From Salvelinus alpinus (Eukaryota > Chordata > Actinopteri > Salmoniformes > Salmonidae), in the NCBI RefSeq assembly GCF_045679555.1, contig NC_092087.1:23150925-23214924 (forward strand): a stretch of DNA of 64,000 bases. Reading direction: 5' to 3'. Under the pieces are notes generated by a model. The model was not told where the DNA came from, ran no database searches, and was given only the letters and a program-made list of their open reading frames with translations. Below are positions 24,673 through 37,303 of this stretch, one piece after another. Position 1 is the stretch's first letter. Every line of letters starts with the position of its first letter. The position numbers were made by a program, and so were the translations under genes.

Positions 24673-24767
24673 GTCAGTGACCTGTTAAACTGTCAGTGAC
24701 GTGTTAAACTGTCAGCGACCTGTTAAACTGCCAGTGACCTGTTAAACTGTCAGTGACGTGTTAAATT
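24673..24767. repeat. 19-bp minisatellite, five units
   Basis: Units of GTCAGTGACCTGTTAAACT type run head to tail with single-base variants (CCTG/CGTG, GTCAG/GCCAG). It begins where the Tc1 remnant ends. Confidence 0.9.
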
Positions 24768-26570
24768 GGTGTTCACTCCTATTCCTTGTGTCACTATTTC
24801 TATCTTTTAATCACATTTTTATCTTATATTTAACTCTGCATTGTTGGAAAAGGACCCATAAGTAAGCCATTTGCTGTTAGTCTATACATGTTGTCTATGA
24901 AGCATGTAACCAATACAATTGTATTTTATGCATCTGGTGCCTCCTCACATTCATTGCTGTCTGTGTTCATGGCTGTTAGCTCAAAGGGATGGCACATATT
25001 TACATGGGCCAGTGAACAAATGCCTTAAAAGAACAAAAGGGTAATGGAAAGATCAAAAGGGTAATGATGAGTCAAAATTAGGTTGTCATGCAGTAGGAGT
25101 GTCTTAACATTACTCAAAGACACAACTTTTCATGAAGACTGTGTGCTTGTTTTATCATTGTGTGATTGGATGTTACTGAGTATCCCGTCACTGTTTGCTT
25201 TGGGTCCAGTGAGTGAGAGTCAGAGAGATCACACTGATCATTTTTGAATGACTAGGTTTCATGTCAGATTTGCCACTGCATGGTGTGTTCTTATTATAAT
25301 ACACGATGGCCTTCAACGCCTCAGGTGGGGCTGATTACTCTGTCTCTGGTGCACATCACATCATACCATTATTCTGTTCCCAAGAATGTTTAATAAGGTT
25401 ACACACGTCAGCCAGGCATAAATGCTTCATCGGTCTGCCATCAAGTTAGTGTTCAAACTTGTACAAATGCATATTTATTGTAACAAGGGAAATTGGGTGC
25501 TGATACACAGCCTAGACATCATTACCACCACACTCCAAAATGGTCCAGAAGACAGTGGATCCTATTGGTCCTATTTATCCATGTTTATACCTGGTGCTAT
25601 CATGTGTCCATATTCTGATTGTGCCCACATTTTTTAGACAGGTGTAGACATTTAAAAGACACATTGTGATCTGATTGTGATCAGATCTTATAAGTGTAAA
25701 CAGACAAAATCAGGACAAGATCAGTACAAGATCAGAACAAAGTACGCATGTTAGAGGCAGCTATAAAAGGGGCTTGAGATAGCAGGAAATATCCAACCAA
25801 ACAACTCAATATTTAACACTCTGATTCTATTGCTATTGTATCAAAGGACTGTTTTGTGTCTTGCTTGTTCTTTTTATATAACACAGTAGATCTGGAGTGG
25901 CTTAAAGAGAAGGTGCATAATGGATTGTATTGCTTGATTTCACTTTGTGATTACAGAGAAAGAACGCTGTTCTCCACAGTCAGCCCTGTGACGCCTGCTC
26001 TACATTGAAGGCTTTTATAGAACTGGGTGATATTGGGGATTTAATGAGAGGGAATGGGAAACAGAGGTTCAACTAGAGTGCACCATGATTCTTTCTCAGG
26101 GTTAGAAGTTTGAGGGCTTTAATATTGCAAAAGGCAGAGTCGTGTTAAAGAGGCAGCATGCAAATAAACTCCACGTGAAAACACAAACAAATTGAGCCAA
26201 TGAGAACGGTAATGCTTTGTTTATGGAGGAATATCCATTTGCTGCTTACACAATGCATGCCTTGTTTACACATACTTAAGTATTTACAAGTAGATAAACT
26301 CCATAGCGGGATATTACAACATATTTTATGTCCAACTGATTATGTAATTTATGCAACCTTTCTATAACCAGGCAAGTCAACTGGGAATATGTTCTCACTA
26401 CATTGATGGCTTGGCCAAGAGGCTTCAAAGTACATATGCATTTGGATGTGTCTCAGAAACATGCTCAGTTGTTTTTTTGTTAAATATCTATGAATTATTG
26501 ATATCATAGATGTCTCAGACTGTATACTGTGATCTGTGGATTTCAGTCTTTATTTCACCTCAACCTATAA
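24768..26570. other. Gene-free stretch
   Basis: No coding sequence was recognised. A 71-codon frame at 25422 looks random. GTGATCTGATTGTGATCAGA at 25667 is a short local repeat, possibly a worn MITE. Confidence 0.45.
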
Positions 26571-26575
26571 CTCTC

Positions 26576-26962
26576 TGTCACGTTCCTGACCTTATTTTCC
26601 CTTATTTTGTATTTATTTAGTATGGTCAGGGCGTGAGTGGGGGTGGGTTGTCTGTGTTTTCTATGTTGGGTTTTTTGTGTTCGGCCTGGTATGATTCTCA
26701 ATCAGAGGCAGCTGTCATTCGTTGTCCCTGATTGAGAATCATACTTAGGCAGCCGGGGTTTCACGTGTGTTTTGTGGGTGTTTGTCTTTCGTGATAGTAT
26801 TGGTGCCACACGGGACTGTTTTCGGTTGGATTCTATTTGTTAATTTGTTTCATTGTAGTGTTCAGTTAATTTTATAATAAATTATGGACACTTTCCACTC
26901 TGCGTCTTGGTCCGATCCCTACACCTCCTCTTCAGACGAAGAGGAGGAAATCTGCCGTTACA
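26576..26962 (+). mobile_element. Solo LTR (TGTCACG family), copy 2
   Basis: It runs from TGTCACGTTCCTGACC to CTGCCGTTACA and is flanked by an exact CTCTC duplication (26571-26575 and 26963-26967). The internal hairpin arms are perfect over 15 bp (26691-26705 and 26728-26742). A polyadenylation-like TAATAAATTATGG lies near the end. Confidence 0.9.
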
Positions 26963-26967
26963 CTCTC

Positions 26968-27796
26968 ATAGTTACCTATATACAGTATGAGTTACGGTTT
27001 ATTTACTAAACCCAGTCATACAACATCAGGGAAAGACATCTTATCTAATTGCCATCAGGCTCTTTATGAAGGAACGAGAAAAGGAACGAGAAAACCTGAA
27101 ACCTGAAAACCTGAAATATTAATGAACTCCAAATAAATGTTGACTCGTACTTATTCAGACTGATTAAATGAAAAACATTAGGATTCAGGAAGAGAGGAGA
27201 GCTGGGAAAAAACAGATGTTAGCACAAGTTCATTGGTGGGCTAATTGCTCATTAGTTTTAATTTCCAGCCAATTTGGTGTTTCTGTATAGCAGCATGCAG
27301 TAATGTTTTTACTGGGAGGACGTCTCCTTCAATCAGACGCAGCTTTTCAATCACTCAAAAATATCACTTGGGTTTGGCTAATTGTAAAGAATAAAATTAA
27401 GTTCTCCAAAGAGAGTAAGAATTACTCTGTAAACAATGTGCCCATGGTGCATAAGCTGTGACACAGATATTTTGTTGATTGAGAAATTGTATGAGAGGAA
27501 TAATCTCAAACTGACAACTGAGTTAACTTATGCTAAGCAATAATATCACCAATTGCTGTGTCATATTTTCTATTCCATGGAACAGATTTTTAAATATTAC
27601 AGCAATTTAGGACATTTTGGAATGAGTATTTTGTTATTAACTGTTTGAACAGTGCTACTTTTCTGTAAAATAATAACAAATATACTATGTGAATAGAAAC
27701 AGGTATGCCATTAATTTACTAAAGGCATTAATTTAAATATTCACTCTCAATGTTTTGAACATTAACAAAACATTTCAGATGATGGAACATTTGAGC
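26968..27796. other. Gene-free stretch
   Basis: AT-rich, no recognisable gene or element. Confidence 0.5.
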
Positions 27797-27798
27797 TA

Positions 27799-28115
27799 CA
27801 GGTGTAGGATCTTAATTTGATCACCCTGTTGTTGTCCCTTTAAATTGGGTGTCATTTTTACTTATTGTGTTCTAAAGATATTTTCAATTGGACATTACAT
27901 TTAGTACAGAGCTTGAACTGACAGTTTGATGCAGGAAGTTTAAAAAGGCTTCAAAATTTTGTAATTTCAACTTAAAAATGTCCGATTTGATTTGCCCTAA
28001 CGAATTCTTTTTATCAACCTCTACAAAATTGTACATTTATAATCCATACAATAATTCACATTTCCTGATTATTTTTCTGCTGTGAGAAACTGGTCAAATG
28101 AAGATCCTACACTTG
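27799..28115. mobile_element. TA-flanked MITE, 317 bp
   Basis: The ends are CAGGTGTAGGATCTTAATTT and the inverted AAATGAAGATCCTACACTTG, with TA on both sides (27797-27798 and 28116-28117). There is no ORF. The TA target suggests a Tc1/mariner relative. Confidence 0.82.
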
Positions 28116-28117
28116 TA

Positions 28118-31086
28118 TACAGACTTAAGGGGTTGGGTTAAATGCAAAAGACACATTTCAGTTGAATACATTCAGTTGGACAACTGACTAGGTATCCCCC
28201 TTTTCCTTTACGATTGTACAGGACGTGTTTCTACTGCTGCTGATAAGCAGGGATAAAAACAAGGCTTCCAAGCAAATCATTCTGTACACATTCCTCTATC
28301 CTGTGAGAGAGCATACATGGACACCCGCTGAGGAGGTGAAATGAGAGGGCTTGCTGTATATCCCTCACTTCCTCAGGTCCACTGCTCCGCAATTAGCCAG
28401 CCTCAGCACACAGAATTTAGCACAGCAGCCCCACGTCTCACATCTCTGCAGAGAATGGGAAAAGATGGAGGGAAAGAATCATAAACAACAGCCGTATCAT
28501 AAAAATTATTATGAGGGAAACTTTCAGCTTTGGCCTTGGATGTTTGTGTGGCCAATGGAAGGCAGCTGTCCTGTGGGAGATTAATAAGGATCTGACCCTT
28601 TTTTTCAATTTTCGCCTAAAATGACATACCCAAATATAACTGCCTGTAGCTCAGGACCTGAGGCAAGGATATGCATTTTCTTCATACCATTTGAAAGGAA
28701 ACACTTTGAAGTTTGTGGAAATGTGAAATTAATGTAGGAGAATATAACACATTACAGTAGATCTGGTAAAAGATAATACAAAGAAGAAAATGTGTATTTT
28801 TTATTTGTTTTGTTCCATCATCTTTGAAATGCAAGAGAAAGGCCAAAATGTATTCTTCCATGTTAGGTGCAATTTAGATTTTGGTCACTAGATGGCAGCA
28901 GTGTATGTGCAAAGTTTTAGACTGATCCAATGCACCATTGTATTTCTGTTCAAAATGTTGTTTCAAGTCTGCCCAAATGTGCCTACTTGGTTTATTGATA
29001 CATTTTCAAGTTCACAATTGTGCGCTCTCTGCAAACAATAGCAGCCTATTCTTTCACTGTAATATCTACTGTAAATTGGACAGTGCAGTTAGATTAACAA
29101 GGTTCCTATATACAGTAGAGTAGGTATTATAATTACAGGGGTGTCATGAAAAACCGGCATAAGCCCCGTCAGGGTAATAATGCATCGCAGAGTTGGAAGA
29201 TCATATCTAGGGAAATGGTTGAAGCAGACCAATGTGTTACTGTATGTAAATAGGGGATGTTGCTCATCATTAAGGCAACAGGAGGGTTTGGGAAAGGTCT
29301 AAATGAAAACCAGAATAGAGTGGTGGGGTGCATACTGCAAGTGTACAGGATTAACAAACACACATAGGGATTGTCAGTGTCATTCCTTTTCCCTCTTTGT
29401 TGTGTCTGGATTAATAAAGGAAGTGTTTGGATGCTATCTTTGTAGCACTGTTTGAGTTTAGTATCTTCACCACAGAGGAGGTGACCGAGCTTTGTCCTAA
29501 TGAACTCAACGCTGACAAAGTAGGACTCGCCTTTCTGTATTACATGATCATGAGCACTATGTTTTATCATTATGTAGTTCTGAGGCCAGTACAAATGATG
29601 TTCTTTAAATAAATCTGTTTCAACACTTGCTGCTCTGGCAGAATTTGAATGAGAGAGATAAGGACAGCTCACAGAGATAACATTCATTAAACCACAGGCA
29701 CTCATTCCCAAGGATAACAAATGCATCGCGCTCTTTTAAACATTTTTGAAAAAGAAAGCAGAGGGATGAGGAGAGGGGGACCCACCTAAATAGTAACTGC
29801 AGTGGGAGATATGAAAGAAGAATTGTTCATAGTTTTAGTTCACAGAAAAGTTGAAAAAGATTGACAGCAGAGTGATTTGTCGACTCTGTTAATCTTTTTA
29901 AACGAGGGAGTAGTCAGATCTTTACTGGGGACTGCGCACTAAATTATTCAGCATACTGCAGTTATGTTTCATTCCATTTATCTCTCTCTCTCCAGCCTCT
30001 CACTGTAAACTGTCAGGCTCCCTATTCATCCCGGCTGTAGTCGCTGCTCTGCTATGTTATGATGGCTTCGTTTTTCACAGGCCAATGCTCATTAGCAATA
30101 GCACTTTGGGAATAAGGGGGGTGACAACAAAGACAAAACAATATCACTATTGATGTCCCATCATCCTTTCACACTCATTTAAATGCCACCATCCACTAAA
30201 AAAGAGAAAAGATGGAACTGGAAAAGAGGTGCATTTTACTATGAAATAGATGTGTACATTGATACAGTAAGCTCTTCAATCATTTACAGTACACTGCTGA
30301 CCAATAACAATGGCATCTCCTTGTCTTTCTCTCACTTGTTCACACGTGTCTTGCCCTGTTAACTGGCTTTTGTATAGGCATGTCCGCACATACTGCCTCT
30401 GGTGTCACAACTTCAACCACAGTAGCTAGTTCCTGTAGTGCAAGTTTAGGTTTAGGAAATATTATGTTATTTCCGTTTTAAGCAAGATATTACTTATATA
30501 GTGTACTATTGTGCAAAGATGTTTCCCGCTTTTGATATCAATCAGAACTCAATCAAGGTTTCTTTAATAATTGAATGTCCAGATTAATAACTGATAAGAT
30601 TATTCAGAACAGAACAGCCACAGAGACTGATTAGAATAGAACAGGTCTCCAGCCCCTTGCTTAGCTTGTTCCCCCACAGATATGAAATTATATTTACATT
30701 CTGGTGTCCGCTTCCTGCCTGCTCTGCTGAGCAGGAAGAAGAAGTTTACATCAACAACAACAACAACAACACTGCTTGGCATTAATCATCAAAGCTCTCT
30801 GCTTATCTGCATCTATTTGTTATGCCAGATGCGACTGCGTACACTGTACCCACAGAGTGCTCGTCTGCATTAGCATATAATGCATCAATTACTTCACTTG
30901 GAGAAAAAACAATATGTAGACAGAAGTTTGTTACCAAGGCTAATATGAAATGTTTTCATACTAAAACAAAATGATGAGAGATTGACAGCTAAGACCGAAC
31001 AGAGAGGGAGTTTGCTAAGGAATAATAACCTAAGGAGTTGACCAATCTATTCTTTGAGATTACTATTCAGAGATGAAAAGGATCTT
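28118..31086. other. Gene-free stretch
   Basis: About 3 kb with no recognisable gene or element. A (CAA)n run lies at 30750-30770. A 185-codon minus-strand frame (29726-29169) has no recognisable domain. Confidence 0.45.
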
Positions 31087-31362
31087 CCCACGGGGCAAAA
31101 ATTGGTTGAATCAATGTTGTTTCCATATCATTTCAACAGAACAATTTAATGTGATCAATTTGAATCAACGTGGAAAACTGAATGGATTGGAAAAAAGTAA
31201 TCAACGATAAGGAAATGTTGTCCTTTTTTCACCAAATTTTTAACCCAAATCCAATGACATAGTGAACTTTTTTGATGATTTCATGTTGAATTCACATTTG
31301 TTGACAACTCAACCAAATGTAAATCAAAACTAGACCTTGAAAATACATATTTGCCCAGTGGG
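31087..31362. mobile_element. MITE with CCCAC(T/G)GGGCAAA ends
   Basis: It begins CCCACGGGGCAAAAATTGG and ends ATATTTGCCCAGTGGG, an inverted pair. The interior is AT-rich with repeated TTGAATCAA-like words and no ORF. Confidence 0.7.
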
Positions 31363-31503
31363 ATGTTGTACTGATGGTTCTGCCGAACATCATGATTATT
31401 CAACCTCTGTTACAAAAATATAAACGTTTCTTGGTTCATGGTGTTTACAAATCAATCCATTTTACCCCATAACATTGGGTAAAATTGGCTTCTTATTTCA
31501 TTC

Positions 31504-31800
31504 CTTTGTATGGTGTTTTATAACAAGACAGTTACTCAAAGGGTCTGGGGCGGAAGGTAGCCTAGTGGTTAGAGCGTTGGTCCAGTAACCAAAACGTTGC
31601 AGGATCGAATCCCTAAGCTGACAAGGAAAAAAAATAAAAAATAGAAATTCTGTTGTTCTGCCCCTGAACAAGGCAGTTTACCCACTGTTCCCCAGTAGGG
31701 CGTCATTGTAAATTAGAATTTGTTCTTACCTGACTTGTCTAGTTAAAAAAGGTTAAATGAACAATAAAGTAGTTGTCTTGTTATAAAACACCACACAAAG
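31504..31800. repeat. Inverted repeat of about 33 bp bracketing a SINE
   Basis: CTTTGTATGGTGTTTTATAA and the following CAAGACA (31504-31536) is the reverse complement, with about three mismatches, of 31768-31800 (TGTCTTGTTATAAAACACCA). Confidence 0.8.
31548..31762 (+). repeat. tRNA-derived SINE, sense
   Basis: The A-box region TAGCCTAGTGGTTAGAGCG and B-box-like GCAGGATCGAATCC are followed by CTGAACAAGGCAGTTTACCC. The tail ends TTGTCTAGTTAAAAAAGG then TTAAATGA. It is a tRNA-derived SINE and not a working tRNA gene. Confidence 0.88.
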
Positions 31801-32648
31801 GCTCAGTGTCATGTCAGTACATGAATAAAACAACAAATTACTCACAACTGTCAGGCAGGGCCTATACTCTATGAATAAGAAACGTAAACTTCTTCTGCAT
31901 GAAACCACCCAGCTATGTGACTCATAATGGATTTACCAGCTCTGCAATGCCATCCACATCGGCATTAAACTAGTCTTTCAGTTTTCTTATTTTCTCCCCT
32001 ACCACAATACCCAGAGACATCTGAATCAAAGATCTACCTGTAAGACACCATCACTCAACATCCTAGTGGAGCCTTCCTACCTGCAGAAAAACGAAAGCTC
32101 CAGTTTCACTGTTTTCCATTAACAAGCCAAATGACTAAAAACATGGCAAACAGTGAAAAATATAGAACACACTTATAAACTATAATTCTGTAACCTATTT
32201 GATAGCTTTGTTTATGCTATTTAAAGCTTCACGGTTGACTCGCAGGTGGCATGTTATTGTCAAAACATTTGATAAAATACCGAACATTTAAATAGGTGAC
32301 TAAATGTCAGAAAACGTCTGATACTCGTGTGCTTTGTGGGTTGCACTCTTTATCAGTCTGGTAAACGGTATTTTGCTGACACAGATGCCCACAGCATCTG
32401 CCCCGAATTAAAATGTGTGAATGTGACTTCACATTGGATGATCCTTTGTTCCGATTGGCTGTGCAGCTGTATGCATCATGGATCTTATAGCTTCTGCTTG
32501 TTACACTTTGCATTCATAGCAGTGAAACCAACTGCCCTATTTCAAATTCCACAAGTTAAGATGATTGCTGAGTATACATTATGTTGAAATATGATAATAA
32601 TAAATACTTGGAAATTAATCTTTAGCAAAGCATTGTGATAAACCCTTT
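31801..32648. other. Gene-free stretch
   Basis: Only short random frames. No element was recognised. Confidence 0.5.
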
Positions 32649-32653
32649 GATAC

Positions 32654-32997
32654 TGTCACGCCCTGACCATAGAGATCCTTTTTATGTCTCTATTTTGGTT
32701 TGGTCAGGGTGTGAGTTGGGGTGGGAATTCTATGTTCTATTATTTGTATTTCTATGTTTTGGCCGGGTAGGGTTCTCAATCAGGGACAGCTGTCTATCGT
32801 TGTCTCTGATTGAGAACCATACTTAGGTAGCCCTTTTTCCCACCTGTCTTTGTGGGAAGTTGACTTTGTTTATGGCACATAGCCTTTAACTTCACGGTTT
32901 GTTTTGTAGTTTGTTTTGTTCGGCGTCTTTTCTAAATAAAAGAACATGTACGCTCACCACGCTGCACCTTGGTCCTCTTCCTTCAAGAGCCGTGACA
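32654..32997 (+). mobile_element. Solo LTR (TGTCACG family), copy 3
   Basis: It runs from TGTCACGCCCTGACC to GAGCCGTGACA and is flanked by GATAC and AATAC, a duplication with one change. The internal near-palindrome is at 32771-32818. CTAAATAAAAGAAC near 32933 is a polyadenylation-like signal. Confidence 0.88.
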
Positions 32998-33002
32998 AAT
33001 AC

Positions 33003-34214
33003 TTTATACTTAAACATATACTGTACACTCAGTCCTGTCTTCTGAATAAGTGAACCCCCCCTCCTCCACCCCTTGTGTTGAAATGTGTCATGCCTGGAGC
33101 AGTTCTGGCTCAGTGGAGGTATAGAACCCTCTGAGAGGTGATTAAATAAAGAATTCACAGCCCAGGATGTGTCCCTGCATCAGACCATTAGGATATTTCA
33201 TTGATATTCCACTGTTACACTCACCTCAGTCTCACCCCCCACAGCTTCGTTCTCACATTCAAAATAACTTGTGTTTCTATCAGGGGATTCACTATATCTG
33301 CGATACCATCAAAGTGAGAGGAGTGATTGGTGGCACTGTGTCATTAAGGCAATAACATGGTAATTAATAACAGGCTAGTTGATACAGCTGGGCTTTAGTT
33401 TCAATAGCGTTTAAAAATGGGAGAGAACAGCTATATGATTTGATTTGATCAGATTCTATATTTCAGATTCTATATTTCCCACAGTGGAGCAGAATGCAAG
33501 CCACGGCTTTAGCTTATTGCAGGCTTTTCTCTCTGTAACCCCATTGTGACTTGCAGACTTAGGGACTTTACAGCTCCCCACTGCCAGAGCAGGGAATGAT
33601 GAATGATTCCATGCTGAACTAAATCATTTCTGGATCTTTCTTATATCTCTCAGATATAGTACAGACACTTCAAAACAAACTTCCTTTAGATTTTTTTTTT
33701 TACTATATATATTTCCATGTATGAATCTGTTCAATGTATTTCTATGGGCTAATAGCAGTAAGGCCAAACTCAATGTTTCATCAAATACATTTTTTGTATA
33801 ATTTTTTTATACCTAAAGGGGTGCTAAAATATAATTTTTAGGGGAAGGCACAGTGCATCACACACATAAACAGGAAGCCTAAACATAGGCCCCTTTGCTG
33901 TTTGTGCATCAGCGGAGAAGTGATTTATTCAGAGACAGTTTTCCCTACTTGTCTCATTGAGATGGTGCAGATGTCTCTGAAACCGTAATTTCACAGATGA
34001 TGGATTTCTAGTTATGTGCCACACTGGTGCTGTCTTGTTTTTCTGTGTTTGTTATGATTGCATTTATCAAAATGACAAAATCAAAATGTTTTGTACTCTG
34101 TACATTATGTATTGGTTAGTTGTTGGTTAGCATGATTGCACATTTCACACACAATCTGTAAAATGTAATGGAAAAAAACATGCACGATACAATGTACTGT
34201 ACAGGTAACCGATA
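33003..34214. other. Gene-free stretch
   Basis: No gene or element recognised. GATTCTATATTTC is repeated directly at 33450-33477. Confidence 0.5.
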
Positions 34215-36400
34215 CAAACATGTTTTTTTATTTATTTTTTATTTCGCCTTTATTTAACCAGTTAAGCCAGTTGAGAACAAGTTCTCATTTAGAACTGCGA
34301 CCTGGCCAAGATAAAACAAAGCAGTGCGACAAAAAACAACAACACAGAGTTACATGTGGGATAAACAAAAGTACAGTCAATAACACAATAGAAAAATCTA
34401 TATACAGTGTGTGCAAATGGACTAAGGAGGTAAGGCAACAAATAGGCCATAGTAGCGAAGTAATTACAATTTAGCAAATTAACACTGGAGTGATAGATGT
34501 GCAGATGATGATGTGCAAGTAGAAATACTGGTGTGCAGAAGAGCAGAAAAGTAAATAAAAACAATATGGGGATGAGGTAGTTAGTTGGATGGGCTATTTA
34601 CAGATGGGCTGTGTAGAGCTGCAGTGATCAGTAAGCTGCTCAGATAGCTGATGCTTAAAGTTAGTGAGGGAGATATAAGTCTCCAACTTCAGTGATTTTT
34701 GCAATTTGTTCCAGTCATTGGCAGCAGAGAACTGGAAGGAAAGGCGGCCAAAGGAGGTGTTGGCTTTGGGGATGACCAGTGAGATATACCTGCTAGAGCG
34801 CGTGCTACGGGTGGGTGTTGTTTTGGTGACCAGTGAGCTGAGTTAAGGCAGAGCTTTACCTAGCAAAGACTTATAGATGAACTGGAGCCAGTGGGTCTGG
34901 CGACGAATATGTAGCGAGGGCCAGCCGACGAGAGCATACAGGTCGCAGTGGTGGGTGGTATATGGGGCTTTAGTGACAAAACGGATGGCACTGTGATAGA
35001 CTGCATCCAGTTTGCTGAGTAGAGTGTTGGAGGCTATTTTGTAAATTACATCGCCGAAGTCGAGGATCGGTAGGATAGTCAGTTTTACGAGGGTATGTTT
35101 GGCAGCGTGAGTGAAGGAGGCTCTGTTGCGAAATTGGAAGCCGATTCTGGATTTAATTTCGTATTGGAGATGCTTAATATGAGTCTGGAAGGAGAATTTA
35201 CAGTCTAGCCAGACATCTAGGTATTTGTAGTAGTCCACATATTCTAAGTCAGAACCGTCCAGAGTAGTGATGCTAGTCGGGCAGGCGGGCGGGCAGCGAT
35301 TGGTTGAAGAGCATGCATTTAGTTTTACTAGCATTTAAGAGCAGTTGGAGGCCACGGAAGGAGTGTTGTATGGCATTGAAGCTCGTTTGGAGGTTTGTTA
35401 ACACAGTGTCCAAAGAATGGCCTGATGTATACAGAATGGTGTCGTCTGCGTAGAGGTGGATCAGAGAATCACCAGCAGCAAGAGCGACATCATTGATATA
35501 TACAGAGAAAAGAGTCTGCCCGAGAATTGAACCCTGTGGTACCCCCATAGAGACTGCCAGAGGTCCGGACAACAGGCCCTTCGATTTGACACACTGAACT
35601 CTATCTGAGAAGTCGTTGGTGAACCAGGCGAGGCAGTCATTTGAGAAACCAAGGCTGTTGAGTCTACCGATAAGAATACGGGGATTGACAGAGTTGAAAG
35701 CCTTGGCCAGGTCGATGAAGACGGCTGCACAGTACTGTCTTTTATCGATGGTGGTTATGATATCGTTTAGGACCTTGAGCGTGGCAGAGGTGCACCCATG
35801 ACCAGCTCAGAAACCGGATTGCACAGCGGAGAAGGTACGGTGGGATTCGAAATGGTCAGTGAGCTGTTTGTTAACTTGGCTTTTGAAGACTTTAGAAAGG
35901 CAGGGCAGGATGGATATAGGTCTGTAACAGTTTGGGTCTAGAGTGTCACCCCCTTTGAAGAGGGGGATCAACGCGGCAGCTTTCCAATCTTTAGGAATCT
36001 CGGACGATACGAAAGAGAGTTTGAACAGACTGGTATTAGGGGTTGCAACAATGGCGGCGGAACATTTTAGAAAGAGAGGGTCTAGATTGTCTAGCCCAGC
36101 TGATTTGTACGGGTCCAAGTTTTGCAGCTCTTTCAGAACATCTGCTATCTGGATTTGGGTGAAGGAGAAGCTGGGGAGGCTTAGGCAAGTAGCTGCGGGG
36201 GGTGCGGAGCTGTTGGCTGGGGTAGCCAGGAGTAAAGCATGGCCAGCCGTAGAGAAATGCTTATTGAAGTTCTCGATTATCGTGGACTTATCGGTGGTGA
36301 CAGTGTTTCCTAGCCTCAGTGCAGTGGGCAGCTGGGAGGAGGTGCTCTTATTCTCCATGAATTTAACAGTGTCCGAAACATTGCATTGCATTAAACATTA
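34215..36400 (-). mobile_element. YADD-type LINE, 5'-truncated, antisense
   Basis: On the minus strand this is a reverse transcriptase remnant followed by a 3' UTR of about 600 bp. The 3' end, seen inverted at 34220-34262, is of GTTAAATAAAGGCGAAATA type and matches the end of the sense copy at 55441. The 5' end stops near 36395. Confidence 0.82.
34843..36391 (-). pseudogene. LINE reverse transcriptase (YADD type), antisense, broken
   Basis: Blocks in order on the minus strand are: ADVLKELQNLDPYKSAGLDN (about 36130), AALIPLFKGGDTLDPNCYRP (about 35965), SKVFKSQVNKQLTDHFESHR, QSGF followed by a TGA where Arg is expected (about 35809), FIDLAKAFNSV-like sequence, MGVPQGSILGQTLFSVYIND, the catalytic HLYADDTILYTS (about 35450), and thumb segments near 35240-34850. 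Several frame changes occur. The catalytic Asp pair is kept. Confidence 0.82.
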
Positions 36401-37010
36401 CATTGCATTAAATTAAAACAGACACACTTGTAAATTAGATTTATTTTGGTGGAAGAAAATTTATATTGTACTATGGGAGGTTTGATTCAGTCCTTGGAAA
36501 GTGCACACAGGGTTTTCCTTCCAACAGAGAAGGTCTCCCCTTGGAGAAACAGAGAGAGAGAGAGCTGCCTCTCCTGTAATCCCTTTCAGATTGCTAGGAA
36601 GTGTTGTGTTTGAACAGAGAGCGCTGAGGCACGGGAGAGCCTCACGCATGGCTCGCTCAGATTAAAGGGCCTCGAACGCTGCGCTCAGATCTCGCCCTGC
36701 CTATCAGGGGGGAATTAATTTGCTCAAACAGAGAAATGGGGCGACTGAGAATTTAAAGCTGGAAGGATGGGAAGAACTAACAGAAAATAGAATGTAAAAC
36801 CTTTTCTTGAGGCCTTCTAGAAATTGAAAGCAGTTGAATTCCCAAAAGACCTGGAGTAGGCTAAAGTGGAGATGGTTCAGTCCCATGTCTTGATCAGCCA
36901 GCTCACCCGTGTAACAAGTCAGTATTCAATGTCCATGCATGTCTGAGGATGTCGGGAGATGACGTGGAAACCGGCAACTAGGGTCAGCAGTGAGCGCTGT
37001 TACCTTCAAG
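36401..37010. other. Gene-free stretch
   Basis: (GA)n run at 36549-36563 and worn sequence. No gene recognised. Confidence 0.5.
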
Positions 37011-37303
37011 TACAGTGCCTTCAAAAAGTATTCATAGTCCTTGACTTATTCCACATGTTGTTGTGTTACAGCCTGAATTAAAAATGGATTAAATAGATTT
37101 GTTTATCACCCATCAACACACAATACCCCATAATGACAAAGCGAAAACAAGTTTTTCTTTGCAAATTTATGAAAGTTAAATCACACCCGAGTCAATATTT
37201 TGTAGAAACACCTTTTTGCAGCGATTACAGTTGTAAGTCTTTCTGGCTAAGTCTCTTAGAGCGTTCCACACCTGGATTGTGAAATTTGTCCGTTATTCTT
37301 TAA

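Noticed and set aside
24673..24767. Possible CRISPR-like array
   Set aside because: Contiguous 19-bp units without spacers, in a vertebrate genome. It is a minisatellite.
29169..29726. 185-residue minus-strand ORF in unique sequence
   Set aside because: No signal peptide, domain or repeat pattern was recognised, there is no neighbouring exon structure, and the composition looks random. Transcript evidence would be needed to reopen it.
31560..31620. tRNA-like A and B boxes
   Set aside because: Part of a SINE; the acceptor stem does not pair.
35943..36416. 157-residue plus-strand ORF
   Set aside because: Antisense shadow of the YADD LINE reverse transcriptase.
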